Positions 17,905 to 27,584 of a stretch of DNA of 64,000 nt are shown in pieces. A program made the position numbers and the translations under genes. The notes beneath the pieces were generated by a model. That model made no database searches. It was not told the origin of the DNA and saw only the letters and a program-made list of their open reading frames with translations. The stretch comes from Clostridiales bacterium. Its GTDB lineage: Bacteria > Bacillota > Clostridia > Saccharofermentanales > Saccharofermentanaceae. The stretch's first letter is position 1. Each line of letters opens with the position of its first letter. The stretch covers positions 434,001-498,000 of the forward strand of contig JAFWMQ010000015.1 of assembly GCA_017510605.1 (NCBI GenBank), read 5' to 3'.

Positions 17905-19590
17905 GTTAAAAGAACCTATAAGGTCTTCGGCTAATCTGAGTGACGAATCGGAATCACTTCCTGATAACAGCCTGGACACCTCTGATATCTTTCCCGCATT
18001 ATCAAGCTCGGTACAAACAGTCTCTGTATTGCCGTCTGCTACTTTTTTCGTAAGTACAAATCCAAGATCCGATGCTGCAGCAATCTGGGCTGTATGTGTT
18101 ACGCACAAGACCTGATGGACCGAAGCGATCGCTTTGAGCTTATTAGCAATTGCAAGCGAAGCTTTGCCTGATACCCCGGTATCGATCTCGTCGAAAATCA
18201 GAGTCGGAATAAGATCAACCCGGCTTAATACATTCTTTATCGCGAGCATTATCCTTGAAGCTTCACCGCCTGAAACTATTGCTGACAGCGGTCTTACTTC
18301 CTGCCCGGGATTCGCGCTGAAACGGAAAGCGATATCATCAATACCCGATAATGAAAAGAATCTAGCTTTCTCACGTCTTTCAAAACTCACTTCGAAAACC
18401 GCATCCGGCATCTCCAGGTCAGCAAGTTCTTGGGTAATAGCCTTCTCTAGTTTAACTGCGCACTCCTTGCGCAAAGAAGACAAATCTTCTGCAATCTTTA
18501 GGAGTTCCTTCTCCTTCGCGGCGCGTTCCTTCTTAAGATCCTGTAAAATGTCTTTATTCTTCTCTATTTTTTCAAGTTCACTTTTTGATTCTGAAGCAAA
18601 CTTATTGATATCAGCTATTGTAGAACCATATTTAGCCTTAAGTTCATAAAGAAGGCCGATCCGCTGCTCTGTGCGTTCTTTTAGCCCCTCATCATAATTT
18701 CTTTCAGCCAATGATTTATCTATATCGGATGACAAAGCATCAAGCTCAAGAGACAGTGCCTTTGCACGTTCTGCGATCTCAGCAAGGCTGCTGTCGGTTC
18801 GTGATGCTTTCTCGAGTTCCCTGCTGACCTGATCAAGTGACTGTACCGGAGTCTGAAAGGCACCTTCAGAAGACATCAAAGACTGTGCATTGGTAAGGCT
18901 TGCGAAAAGCATTTCATTTTGAGAAAGCTTCTTCCTGGTCTCGAAAAGCAGTTCTTCTTCATCGTCTTTAAAAGCCGCAGAGTCGATCTCGCTAACTGCA
19001 TATTCAAGGTATTCACGGCGTCTTTCGAGATAATCGGGAGAAGACGATATTTCCTTGATACTAAGAACAATTGACTTAAATTCCTGAAGGCACTTAACAT
19101 ATTCCCCGTGAATCCTAATGCACTCCCCGCCTGCAAATCTGTCTAACAGATTAACGTGCTTTGCTTCATCAAAAATAGCCTGCGTGTCATGCTGCCCGTG
19201 AATATCGACCAGCAATGAAGATATTTCTCTTAAGACTGTATTGGTAACGCCTGTACCGTTGACTCTGGCAACAGATTTTCCGCTGTCATAAACAGTCCTG
19301 CTGATTATGAGCATACCTTCATCATCTTCAATTCCATTATCGGAAAGGAGTTTCCGGAAATCTTCATCATCAATTTCAGAACAATCGAAAACAGCCTCGG
19401 CAAAGCAAGAATGGCTTCCGGTACGAATAAGATTCCTTGAAGCCTTTGCACCAAGTATCAAACTTATAGCATCGACAATAAGGCTTTTTCCGGCACCTGT
19501 CTCGCCGCTTATAACGTTAAGACCTTTTCCGGGTTCGAAAACGATATTGCTTATAACTGCAAAATCTCTTATCTCAAGTCTTACAAGCAT
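17899..19590 (-). CDS. recN: DNA repair protein RecN
   Basis: The 563-residue SMC-like ATPase has Walker A GETGAGKS near residue 33, two coiled-coil arms, the ABC signature VSGGEASRIML and Walker B TLIFDEIDTGVSG. RecN acts at double-strand breaks. The length is normal. It follows argR after five bases in the classical nadK-argR-recN order of Bacillota and ends the long minus-strand run that starts near efp. Confidence 0.96.
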   Translation of the reverse strand: MLVRLEIRDFAVISNIVFEPGKGLNVISGETGAGKSLIVDAISLILGAKASRNLIRTGSHSCFAEAVFDCSEIDDEDFRKLLSDNGIEDDEGMLIISRTVYDSGKSVARVNGTGVTNTVLREISSLLVDIHGQHDTQAIFDEAKHVNLLDRFAGGECIRIHGEYVKCLQEFKSIVLSIKEISSSPDYLERRREYLEYAVSEIDSAAFKDDEEELLFETRKKLSQNEMLFASLTNAQSLMSSEGAFQTPVQSLDQVSRELEKASRTDSSLAEIAERAKALSLELDALSSDIDKSLAERNYDEGLKERTEQRIGLLYELKAKYGSTIADINKFASESKSELEKIEKNKDILQDLKKERAAKEKELLKIAEDLSSLRKECAVKLEKAITQELADLEMPDAVFEVSFERREKARFFSLSGIDDIAFRFSANPGQEVRPLSAIVSGGEASRIMLAIKNVLSRVDLIPTLIFDEIDTGVSGKASLAIANKLKAIASVHQVLCVTHTAQIAAASDLGFVLTKKVADGNTETVCTELDNAGKISEVSRLLSGSDSDSSLRLAEDLIGSFNS

Positions 19591-19594
19591 TAAT

Positions 19595-20059
19595 TCAGCC
19601 TTTTTCCGTCATGTCAGAGATCGTTATGAGAAGGGCTTTTGCCTCCTCGATTCCCGGACAGGCTGCAAAGATAGTATCATCTCCAGCAATCGTTCCGGTA
19701 CATTCCTCTAAGTGCATAGAATCCAAAGCCGATGCTGCAGCCTGTGCCATTCCGGGCAAAGTCTTTATTACGATAAGATTCATTGCCTGATTTACTGAAA
19801 CTATGCTGTTAGAGAAAACCGCCAACAATCTTCCGGGAGCAGTGTCGCCTGTCCTGTCAAGAACACAATACTTGGTCGCTCTGTTGGGAAGCGTGATCTT
19901 TATGATACCGAGTTCTTTAATATCGCGGGATATCGTTGCCTGCGTAGCTTCGAATCCGGCTTGATTGACCTTTGCGGTAAGATCTTCCTGCGTTGATATA
20001 TCATTGTCCCTTATAAGCGAAATGATCTTTTCCTGTCTCGAATTCTTAGCGGTTTTCAT
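19595..20059 (-). CDS. argR: Arginine repressor ArgR
   Basis: The 154-residue protein from ATG 20059 fits the family. The N-terminal winged helix contains SRQEKIISLIRDN and QATISRDIKELGIIK; the C-terminal arginine-binding oligomerisation domain has LPGMAQAAASALD and GTIAGDDTIF. ArgR controls arginine biosynthesis and catabolism. The start lies inside the 3' end of nadK (14-base overlap). The frame remains open 12 codons upstream but the extra residues are not family-like. Confidence 0.93.
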   Translation of the reverse strand: MKTAKNSRQEKIISLIRDNDISTQEDLTAKVNQAGFEATQATISRDIKELGIIKITLPNRATKYCVLDRTGDTAPGRLLAVFSNSIVSVNQAMNLIVIKTLPGMAQAAASALDSMHLEECTGTIAGDDTIFAACPGIEEAKALLITISDMTEKG

Positions 20060-20927
20060 AGAAATAACCTCTCTGTACAATCTTCTTTCTAACATTACTG
20101 AAGAAACTGTCCTTCTTCAGACAAACCGTCTTAAGGACTTTCTCATATCTTCTGATAACAATTGAATCGTAGCTCTCTAGATTCACAAAATCCCTTCCGT
20201 CAGGGCAGATCAAAGGAGCAGTCTCGATAGACTCAAGACTGATCTTTATCTCACTCTCAGGTGTTGCGACATATGTGTATCCGTTCAAAGTATGTGAGCA
20301 GATAGGAGTAACGATTATGTCTTTCATATTCGGCATCAGGATCGGTCCGCCGGCAGAAAGCGAATATGACGATGAACCCGTAGCGGTTGCCACAACGAGT
20401 CCGTCGCCACGGAATCTTTCAATAATCTGTCCGTCAATGGTTAATATAAGCGTCGTTATATGAGGCCTGGCTCCTCTTACGATAATAATGTCATTTAAGC
20501 AGACACAGCTCCCCTTAAGGCCGCCGTCTTTGTTATATACATCACATTTGAGCTGAGTCCTGTCGATCGTATAATAATCACCGGAAACAAGCTGGGCCAG
20601 GTCTTTCTCAAGATCCTCATATAAGATCTCATTAAGGAACCCGATTGAACCGCGATTGACTCCGACAAACTCTGTATCCAGTTCTCTGTATTTTGCAACT
20701 TTGGAAAGGAATGTTCCGTCACCGCCTATAGAGATTATGGTCTTAATGTCTGTTTTCGCAAAATCGCCGAAAACAACACCCGGAACTTCTTTCAGCTTCG
20801 GACAGACTTCATCCATACCTGCTTCGAAAACCGGATTTGAACCAAGGCCGCTGATGATCTCAGCTGTCCTGATCGCCGTCTCATAGCCGGTATCTCTTGA
20901 ACCGTTGGAACATATTCCGTAATTCAT
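20046..20927 (-). CDS. nadK: NAD kinase
   Basis: The 293-residue protein has GGDGTFL (catalytic Asp), the NE motif region NRGSIGFLNEI, and ATGSSSYSLSAGGPI. It phosphorylates NAD to NADP in the cytoplasm. The start ATG follows an AGGAGG-like site. It lies downstream of dxs and is coupled to argR by overlap. Confidence 0.95.
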   Translation of the reverse strand: MNYGICSNGSRDTGYETAIRTAEIISGLGSNPVFEAGMDEVCPKLKEVPGVVFGDFAKTDIKTIISIGGDGTFLSKVAKYRELDTEFVGVNRGSIGFLNEILYEDLEKDLAQLVSGDYYTIDRTQLKCDVYNKDGGLKGSCVCLNDIIIVRGARPHITTLILTIDGQIIERFRGDGLVVATATGSSSYSLSAGGPILMPNMKDIIVTPICSHTLNGYTYVATPESEIKISLESIETAPLICPDGRDFVNLESYDSIVIRRYEKVLKTVCLKKDSFFSNVRKKIVQRGYFYENR

Positions 20928-21003
20928 GAAGAAAATCCTCCTATAAGAAGTTTTATATATTTAATCACTTTGTTGAATAAAAATACAGATATTGTACCGG
21001 AAG

Positions 21004-22878
21004 TTATAATTTGGCTTTGATCGAAGCAGCAACTGACTCGCCGTCAAGTCCGCAGAATCTGATCTGTTCCTTCTGCGACATGGCTCTTACAAGAGGATCT
21101 TTAACTCCGAAAACCGTAACATCGCTCTCAAATCCCAATATCTGGAGTTCCCGTTCAAGAGCTTCGCCAAATCCACCGCTGAGAATTCCCTCTTCAAGAC
21201 TGAATACAGAACTGATTCCGTCTATAAGTTCCATTATCTCTTTTGCAGGAACAGGCTTGATCATGGAAACATAGATATGCTTGCCAAAGATTCCCTGCTC
21301 TTTAAGCTTGTTAACAGCAATGTCAGCTTCTTCACTGATCCTGCCGGTTGAGACTATAACAAAGTCATTTCCGTAATCTTCAACAATATGCGGTTTTACA
21401 CAGTCAGAAACATCCTCATACAGAGGCCCTTCTGCCTCGAAAGGAGATGTTCCTCTCGGATATCTGACTGCGACCGGTCCATCAACATTCTCGACCGCAT
21501 ATTTTAGACACATCTTAAGGTCCGAATAATCTCTCGGCGAGAGAACCGTCATATTAACCATTGAATTAAGATAAGATATATCAAGGAGACCGTGGTGGGT
21601 ATGTCCGTCATTACCTACAAAGCCGGTTCTGTCGATTGCAAATACCACATGGTTATTCATGAAGCAGCAATCCGTGATCATCTCGTCATAAGCTCTTTGG
21701 AGGAATGACGAATATATAGCAACCACAGGAATAAAACCGGAAATTGCCAAACCGCCAGCCATGGTTACGCTGTGTTCTTCAGCGATACCGCAGTCAAAAA
21801 ACCTCGAAGGGAACTTCATTTGGAAGTTATCTAGTCCGGTGCCGAGAGTCATTGCAGCAGAGATAGCAACTATCTTGTTATTCTTTACTGCCATTTCAGT
21901 AATCGTGTTGGCAAAAACAGTTGTATAGCTGTTCTTTCCGGCCGTAACACCGGTCTCAAGATCAAATGGTCCGACACCGTGATAATCGGAAGGATTGGAT
22001 TCCGCAGGTCCGTAGCCTTTTCCTTTTTTCGTAAGGACATGAATCAACACAGGGCCTCTGATGTCTTTAACCGCATCAAAAGCTTTGATGAGATCATCCG
22101 TTTTATGACCGTCAACAGGACCGTAATATACAAGACCCAGATCTTCAAACATCGAAGGTTTCTTACGGTACAGAAGAAACCTGAAGAAGTCCTTGATCGC
22201 GAGAATTATCTTAATAAGGCCTCTTCCGAAGAATCCCAGTTTCTGGAGGAAAGATTCAGTCGTACGCTTGGCCGAGAGATAGCCGCTTGAGATTCTGAGT
22301 TTGGAAAGATATTTCGACAGACCTCCGACATTCTTATCAATACTCATCTCATTATCATTCAGGATAATAAGCATTTTTGTTTTGCTGTGTCCAAGGTCAT
22401 TAATAGCCTCATAAGCAAGACCGCCGGTAAGAGCGCCGTCTCCTATTACCGCAACAACATAATTCTTCTTGCCTTCAAGGTCTCTTGCCCTTGCTATACC
22501 CATCGCAGCCGATATTGAAGTCGAGCTGTGACCGGTATCAAAAACATCGTAAGGGGATTCGGATACTCTCGGAAATCCGGAGATTCCGTCTTTCTGCCTT
22601 AAAGTATCGAATCTGTCGTATCTTCCTGTAAGAAGTTTATAAGAATACGACTGATGTCCAACATCGAAAATGATCTTATCCTGCTTATAGTCAAATACTG
22701 AAAGCAAAGCAACAGTCAGTTCTACCGCACCCAGATTACTGGCGAGATGGCCTCCGTTTTTTGATACGGTATTAAGGATCTTATCTCTTAATTCGGAACA
22801 CAACTCCTCACGCTCCTGAGGTGTCATGGCCTTAAGAGCATCATAAGTTATATCCTTTCCGAGAAACTTATAATCCAT
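21004..22878 (-). CDS. dxs: 1-deoxy-D-xylulose-5-phosphate synthase
   Basis: The 624-residue enzyme joins pyruvate and glyceraldehyde-3-phosphate in the first step of the MEP isoprenoid pathway. The thiamine diphosphate site is visible as GDGALTGGLAYEAIND with the later DNEMSID. The transketolase-like Pyr domain has AEEHSVTMAGGLA and DRTGFVGNDGHTHHG. Its start overlaps the ispA stop by one base, coupling isoprenoid precursor supply to prenyl chain synthesis. Confidence 0.96.
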   Translation of the reverse strand: MDYKFLGKDITYDALKAMTPQEREELCSELRDKILNTVSKNGGHLASNLGAVELTVALLSVFDYKQDKIIFDVGHQSYSYKLLTGRYDRFDTLRQKDGISGFPRVSESPYDVFDTGHSSTSISAAMGIARARDLEGKKNYVVAVIGDGALTGGLAYEAINDLGHSKTKMLIILNDNEMSIDKNVGGLSKYLSKLRISSGYLSAKRTTESFLQKLGFFGRGLIKIILAIKDFFRFLLYRKKPSMFEDLGLVYYGPVDGHKTDDLIKAFDAVKDIRGPVLIHVLTKKGKGYGPAESNPSDYHGVGPFDLETGVTAGKNSYTTVFANTITEMAVKNNKIVAISAAMTLGTGLDNFQMKFPSRFFDCGIAEEHSVTMAGGLAISGFIPVVAIYSSFLQRAYDEMITDCCFMNNHVVFAIDRTGFVGNDGHTHHGLLDISYLNSMVNMTVLSPRDYSDLKMCLKYAVENVDGPVAVRYPRGTSPFEAEGPLYEDVSDCVKPHIVEDYGNDFVIVSTGRISEEADIAVNKLKEQGIFGKHIYVSMIKPVPAKEIMELIDGISSVFSLEEGILSGGFGEALERELQILGFESDVTVFGVKDPLVRAMSQKEQIRFCGLDGESVAASIKAKL

Positions 22879-23801
22879 TATCTGTCCCTGTTGATCAAAA
22901 AATCGGTCAGAGTCTGATAGTCAGAAGTATCAAACCCGTTAACTTCAAACTTCTCAAGTATAAACCTGACGATTCCTACCTCTTCTTCCAATCTGTTTTT
23001 AGCGCCTTCAAGTCCCAAAAGCGTAACAAAAGTCGCCTTTGCATCACGCTCGTCTTTTCCGGTGCTCTTTCCCAATATCTCGCTGTTTGAAGTGACATCA
23101 AGGATATCGTCCCTGATCTGGAAAGCAAGACCTATATGAGATGCCAGTTTCCTCAAATCAACGGCAATCTCATCATCTATACTGTCTTTCCTGCTCATTT
23201 CTTTCGAGAGATAGTATGGCGTTACAACCGCTGCTTCGATGAAAGCACCTGTCTTCTTCTCCTGGAGTTCAGTAAGAAGATCTAATGATATTTCTTTATC
23301 TTCTGAAGCAAGATCTATGCTCTGTCCGCCTAACATACCCTTAATCCCGGCATTCTCAGCCATAGCGGAGGATGCGAAAACATATCCCGGATTCTTCTCA
23401 CAGATAGCGAATAACCTCTCCATTGCTTTGTTAAGAAGCAGGTCACCGGCAAGGACTGCGATACCTTCGCCAAAGACCATATGGCATGTCGGTTTTCCGC
23501 GTCTGAGTTCGTCATTATCCAGCGCCGGAAGATCGTCATGAATCAGTGAATATGTATGCAGCATCTCAAGTGTCGCGGCATAATACCTGATATCATCATC
23601 AATCTCAGGTAAAAGGCCAAGCATTTCAGTTGTTAGCTGCATCATAAGAGGTCTTAATCTTTTTCCACCGGCAAAAAGGCTGTATAAAGCAGCCTTGACC
23701 GTTACATCTTCGCCATCCTGTTTATCGAAGACATTCTGCAGCTCGGGTAATATCCAATCCTCGGTCTTTTCGAGCAGAGTGTTAATATCATCCTTTGACA
23801 T
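22878..23801 (-). CDS. ispA: Polyprenyl (farnesyl/geranyl) diphosphate synthase
   Basis: The 307-residue protein has both Asp-rich motifs of trans-prenyltransferases: HDDLPALDND and QIRDDILD, plus GGKRLRP near the N-terminus. It condenses IPP with allylic diphosphates, probably to farnesyl or geranylgeranyl diphosphate. The order xseA-xseB-ispA-dxs is the usual clostridial one. Confidence 0.94.
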   Translation of the reverse strand: MSKDDINTLLEKTEDWILPELQNVFDKQDGEDVTVKAALYSLFAGGKRLRPLMMQLTTEMLGLLPEIDDDIRYYAATLEMLHTYSLIHDDLPALDNDELRRGKPTCHMVFGEGIAVLAGDLLLNKAMERLFAICEKNPGYVFASSAMAENAGIKGMLGGQSIDLASEDKEISLDLLTELQEKKTGAFIEAAVVTPYYLSKEMSRKDSIDDEIAVDLRKLASHIGLAFQIRDDILDVTSNSEILGKSTGKDERDAKATFVTLLGLEGAKNRLEEEVGIVRFILEKFEVNGFDTSDYQTLTDFLINRDR

Positions 23802-23803
23802 TT

Positions 23804-24046
23804 TTATACTCCGGTCTCACTTATGTTAAGAGGATCTGTTGTTCCGTTAGCCTTGTTAACGGCCTCAATCCTTGCAGTTACTTCATTAAGTTTATTCTCA
23901 CAGATTGATACAAGTTCTATTCCGCGCTCATATAATTTCAATGACTCATCCAGGGTAGCTTTTCCCTCGGAAAGCTTGTTGACAGTCTGGCGGAGTTCAG
24001 CCAGACAAGCTTCGTATGTCATATCATTATCTTTAGATTTCGGCAT
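23804..24046 (-). CDS. xseB: Exodeoxyribonuclease VII small subunit
   Basis: The 80-residue protein has the family core YEACLAELRQTVNKLSEG followed by TLDESLKLYERGIELV. XseB forms the helical part of exonuclease VII with XseA. I chose ATG 24046 because GGAGG (inside the xseA tail) lies eight bases upstream; an earlier ATG at 24064 would have no ribosome binding site. Confidence 0.92.
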   Translation of the reverse strand: MPKSKDNDMTYEACLAELRQTVNKLSEGKATLDESLKLYERGIELVSICENKLNEVTARIEAVNKANGTTDPLNISETGV

Positions 24047-24047
24047 C

Positions 24048-25265
24048 TTAATTACCTCCGTCATCTTTTATCTCAATATCTTTTATCTCACTTAATAACG
24101 CACCGTCGGACAGAACTATACTCACATTATCGCTGATATTAACGTTCTTAACCGATTCAATCGCTTTACCGTCTTTATCACAGACGTAAGAATAACCTCT
24201 TTTAAGGACATTTCCCGGATTCAGAGCATCAAGTCTTACCTTAACCGCGTTTATCTCAGAAGCTCTCTGCTCAACAAACATACCGGACAAGGCATTAAGT
24301 CTTGTTCTCAATTCCCTTACAACCGCCTGTTGTTCCATCGCATAGAACGCAGGAGAATGAAGTGCCTTGTGGTTCTTATACACTTCCAGTGCCTTGCGTC
24401 TGGAATCTATAAACTGATTAATCGAAATATCAAGATTAAGAGCAAGATTCTCGATCTCTTTCATCTGGTCATCGTAAGAAGCAATGACAAGCTCACCTGC
24501 AGCTGTAGGAGTTGCCGCTCTTACATCGGCAACATAATCGATAATTGTGTAATCAGGCTCATGACCTATCGCAGAAATAACTGGTATCTCACTTGCATAA
24601 ACAGCTCTTGCTATACCCTCGTCATTGAAGCAGAAAAGCTCTTCATAAGAGCCTCCGCCTCTGGCAATGATAATAACATCAACGTTTTTCGCATTATTAA
24701 AATACTTCATTCCGCTGATGACTTCAGGCGGGCACTCGCTGCCCTGGACACTCGCAGGATAAAGAAGGATATCGTGATGAGGATTCCTTTTCCGTACTGT
24801 GTTAACTATATCTGAGATGACCTTACCGGATATGGAAGTAATAACTCCGATACGCTTTGGCAGGATCGGGATAGTCTTTTTATGCGAGCCGTCGAAAAGT
24901 CCTTCATTCTGAAGCTTCTTGAACAGTTTATTAAATTGCTCATGAAGATCCCCGTCACCAAGATTCTCTATCCTGGTTGCAATGATCTGAAGTTTTCCGC
25001 CCTGCGAATAGAAATCCACACCACCGAAAACTTTGACCTTTTTACCGATCTCCGGCTCGATCTTAAGAGCTGCCCTGTTCCTTGAGAAGATAACGCAGTT
25101 AATAACGCACTGGTCGTCCTTTATCGAGAAATACGCATGATCTCTAGCGGACACGGTGTACTGGGAAATCTCACCCACAACACTGAATTCGGCAAGATAA
25201 GGGTTGTCAGCAAGGGATTGTTTTATATAGCCGTTTAAATGGCTTACACTCTCAAAATCAAACAT
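24048..25265 (-). CDS. xseA: Exodeoxyribonuclease VII large subunit
   Basis: The 405-residue protein has the N-terminal OB-fold (FSVVGEISQYTVSARDHAYF), the catalytic region PKRIGVITSISGKVISDI, VIIIARGGGSYEELFCFNDE and ISAIGHEPDYTIIDYVADVR, then a C-terminal coiled coil. With XseB it degrades single-stranded DNA to oligonucleotides. It starts five bases after nusB. Confidence 0.95.
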   Translation of the reverse strand: MFDFESVSHLNGYIKQSLADNPYLAEFSVVGEISQYTVSARDHAYFSIKDDQCVINCVIFSRNRAALKIEPEIGKKVKVFGGVDFYSQGGKLQIIATRIENLGDGDLHEQFNKLFKKLQNEGLFDGSHKKTIPILPKRIGVITSISGKVISDIVNTVRKRNPHHDILLYPASVQGSECPPEVISGMKYFNNAKNVDVIIIARGGGSYEELFCFNDEGIARAVYASEIPVISAIGHEPDYTIIDYVADVRAATPTAAGELVIASYDDQMKEIENLALNLDISINQFIDSRRKALEVYKNHKALHSPAFYAMEQQAVVRELRTRLNALSGMFVEQRASEINAVKVRLDALNPGNVLKRGYSYVCDKDGKAIESVKNVNISDNVSIVLSDGALLSEIKDIEIKDDGGN

Positions 25266-25269
25266 CAGA

Positions 25270-25668
25270 TCAAAGGCTCTTTACAAAGTTGCTCAAAACG
25301 CCGTTGATATAAGATGAAGAGCTGTCAGTTCCGTACTTTTTCGCAAGTTTGACCGCCTCATTAATGGATACCGAAGTCGGGATCTCATCAACTGTGAGTA
25401 TCTCGTATACGGCAATCTCAAGAATAATACGGTCAGTCTGAGGAAGGCGCTCAAGCTTCCATCTCTTTAGGAACGGAACAAACTTCTCATCAAGTTCATT
25501 CCTGCTGTTGATAACGCCATAAACTATATCAAGGAAATAAGGTTCGTCTTCAAGAACCTCAGGATATGCTTCTTTGAAAAGATCTATCTGCTCGCTGATC
25601 GGATCATTTCTAAATCCGATCTGGAATAATAACTCCATAGCATGTTCGCGTGTCTCGATCCTGCTCAT
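25270..25668 (-). CDS. nusB: Transcription antitermination factor NusB
   Basis: The 132-residue all-helical protein shows NusB features: REHAMELLFQIGF at the start, ERLPQTDRIILEIAVYEI, and the C-terminal SINEAVKLAKKYGTDSSSS. NusB binds boxA RNA with NusE for antitermination in rRNA operons. It overlaps the DUF2273 gene by four bases. Confidence 0.95.
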   Translation of the reverse strand: MSRIETREHAMELLFQIGFRNDPISEQIDLFKEAYPEVLEDEPYFLDIVYGVINSRNELDEKFVPFLKRWKLERLPQTDRIILEIAVYEILTVDEIPTSVSINEAVKLAKKYGTDSSSSYINGVLSNFVKSL

Positions 25669-25901
25669 CTGAACCTCCCCGGAGGCAAAATCCTGTCAAG
25701 GAATTTCTTGAACTTGCTCGTATCGGAAAAGAGGAACGAACCGACAAAAAAGCCTACCGCAGTAAATAACAAAATAAATAGTGTTTTAAAAAATCCAAAG
25801 ATACAAAGAAGTAATCCTACTATAAAAAAGAGAACAGCAAAAATAACACCCGCCTTGGTGTTTCTGAGTTTCTCAAAAAGCTTGGATAAAAACCTCTCCA
25901 T
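25665..25901 (-). CDS. DUF2273 small membrane protein
   Basis: The 78-residue protein has two hydrophobic helices (about 18-38 and 40-58) between basic ends. DUF2273 proteins are encoded with Asp23 and AmaP and are thought to belong to the same membrane-associated complex. Here it lies between amaP and nusB, two bases from amaP. Confidence 0.82.
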   Translation of the reverse strand: MERFLSKLFEKLRNTKAGVIFAVLFFIVGLLLCIFGFFKTLFILLFTAVGFFVGSFLFSDTSKFKKFLDRILPPGRFR

Positions 25902-25903
25902 TA

Positions 25904-26458
25904 TTATCTGCTCTCAACTTTGGTCTGAGCCTGCTCTACCTTGGAGACTCTGACAACAACCTGCTCTACAGCGATTCCCGTATATCTCTCGATATCCTTC
26001 TTAACCTTCTCCTGAACTTTAGCCATGGATGAAGGAATCTCGACATTAGAATACAATTCGCAGGAAACAGTTACCTTCAATGCCTGATTCTTTGCAGGAG
26101 CAACGTGACATCTTGCGCTCTTAATACCAACCTGGGCAGACTTTGCAGCATTAAGCGCAATACTCTCGATCGCATCAGGTCCGATATCAACAGTACCGAT
26201 ATCGTTCTTTCTTAATCTGGTACGGTTGAGTCTTCCGGAAGTAATAATGTTCATTATCGAGATGATCGATGTAATGAACAGCAGCATAAGAACACCGAGA
26301 TAGATATATTTGCTTACAGGACCCGTTACGATCGTGGACAAAGGCGACAGGATATCGGCAAAAATTCCGTCATCTACAAGCGCATATAAAAGCACGACTG
26401 AACTGACGGCAATTACTACTGAATAAACGAACATCAATGCTCTGATAAAGGAATTCAT
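25904..26458 (-). CDS. amaP: Alkaline shock response membrane anchor protein AmaP
   Basis: The 184-residue protein has two N-terminal membrane helices (about 7-27 and 48-68) and a cytoplasmic Asp23-like domain. In Staphylococcus, AmaP anchors Asp23 near the membrane. It overlaps the upstream asp23 by four bases (ATGA), supporting co-translation of the pair. Confidence 0.87.
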   Translation of the reverse strand: MNSFIRALMFVYSVVIAVSSVVLLYALVDDGIFADILSPLSTIVTGPVSKYIYLGVLMLLFITSIISIMNIITSGRLNRTRLRKNDIGTVDIGPDAIESIALNAAKSAQVGIKSARCHVAPAKNQALKVTVSCELYSNVEIPSSMAKVQEKVKKDIERYTGIAVEQVVVRVSKVEQAQTKVESR

Positions 26459-26823
26459 GAAACCTCCTCAACCCCGCAAACATAAACGTCGACACTCTCT
26501 ACCGTAAGTCCGGTAAAGCGTTCGACGTCTTTTTTTACCTTTTCCTGAATCATCCAGGCTATTTCGGGAATTATCATTCCGTATTTAACTATAGGGTAAA
26601 CGGTAATCGATACTGAGCCTTCTTCCGTATCTCCGAAAACAACCCTTACACCTTTGCCTTCATGGACAACACCTGCTTTTTCCTTTAGTGCGACCGCAAA
26701 AGAAGGAACCAATGACAGGACACCGTTGATCTGGAGCGCAGCTTCAGATGCGTACTGGGCAACAAAGCCCTGTGTCATCGATCGATCGCCTTTTATGGAT
26801 TCGATGTTAGTATTGTCTTCCAT
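26455..26823 (-). CDS. Asp23/Gls24 family envelope stress protein
   Basis: The 122-residue protein matches Asp23/Gls24: YASEAALQINGVLSLVPS near the N-terminus and IAWMIQEKVKKDVERFTGL near the C-terminus. Its partner AmaP is directly downstream. The family is linked to cell-envelope homeostasis. It begins a block separated from efp by a strong hairpin at 26870-26902. Confidence 0.92.
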   Translation of the reverse strand: MEDNTNIESIKGDRSMTQGFVAQYASEAALQINGVLSLVPSFAVALKEKAGVVHEGKGVRVVFGDTEEGSVSITVYPIVKYGMIIPEIAWMIQEKVKKDVERFTGLTVESVDVYVCGVEEVS

Positions 26824-26869
26824 ATCGGTTCCTTGAATTATCTAAGCTTTAAAGGTGCGGAATAAATAA

Positions 26870-26902
26870 CTGCCGTAAGCGGATACAACTCCGTTACGGC
26901 AG
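26870..26902 (-). terminator. Terminator of efp
   Basis: A 9-bp perfect stem (CTGCCGTAA/TTACGGCAG), extended by CGGA/TCCG around a 6-base loop, is followed on the minus strand by TTATTTATT. It lies between the efp stop and asp23. The T-run is interrupted, so some read-through into asp23 is possible. Confidence 0.65.
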
Positions 26903-26917
26903 AAGAATTAACTTATA

Positions 26918-27475
26918 TCAGGCTCTCTCGAGATATTCGCCTGTTCTTGTGTCAACCTTGATCTTCTCGTTCTGGTTAACGAAGAGAGGCACCTTAACTA
27001 CAGCGCCGGTCTCAAGTGTTGCATACTTGGTGGCATTGTTTGTTGTATCGCCCTTTACACCGGGTTCACACTCTGTGATCTCAAGGATAACTGTAATAGG
27101 AAGCTCAACCTGGAAGATATCGCCCTTGTAGGAAACAACCTTGCAAACCATCTCTTCCTTGAGGAACTTGATGCTGTCGCCGATCTTATCCTGATGAATA
27201 GGAGTCTGCTCATATGTATCCTGATCCATGAAATAATAAAGTTCACCATCAGCATATAAGAACTGCATATCCTGTCTTGTAAGCTGTGCCTGCTCAAACT
27301 TCTCGTTAGGGTTAAAAGATCTTTCAACTACAGATCCTGTCTTAACGTTCTTATACTTTGTTCTAACAAAAGCTGCTCCCTTACCAGGCTTAACGTGCTG
27401 GAATTCAACAACCTGATAAACCTGATCGTCCATCTCAAAACACAGACCGTTTCTAAAATCACCTGCGCTGATCAT
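26918..27475 (-). CDS. efp: Elongation factor P
   Basis: The 185-residue protein has the three-domain EF-P layout: an N-terminal KOW-like domain with the loop [14 protein letters not shown] carrying Lys32 at the tip, the site modified in many species, and two OB domains ending [15 protein letters not shown] relieves ribosome stalling at proline runs. This may be relevant for the Pro-rich proteins of the window. A GGAG ribosome binding site precedes ATG 27475. Confidence 0.96.
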   Translation of the reverse strand: MISAGDFRNGLCFEMDDQVYQVVEFQHVKPGKGAAFVRTKYKNVKTGSVVERSFNPNEKFEQAQLTRQDMQFLYADGELYYFMDQDTYEQTPIHQDKIGDSIKFLKEEMVCKVVSYKGDIFQVELPITVILEITECEPGVKGDTTNNATKYATLETGAVVKVPLFVNQNEKIKVDTRTGEYLERA

Positions 27476-27584
27476 AAATATTTTCTCCTTTTAAATAAAT
27501 GCTTAACTGTGTAATTTTATATTAAAGAGTCATTCTGTGCAAGTGACCGGTGTTTCTTCACCCGAAACCGCATGACTATTTAGT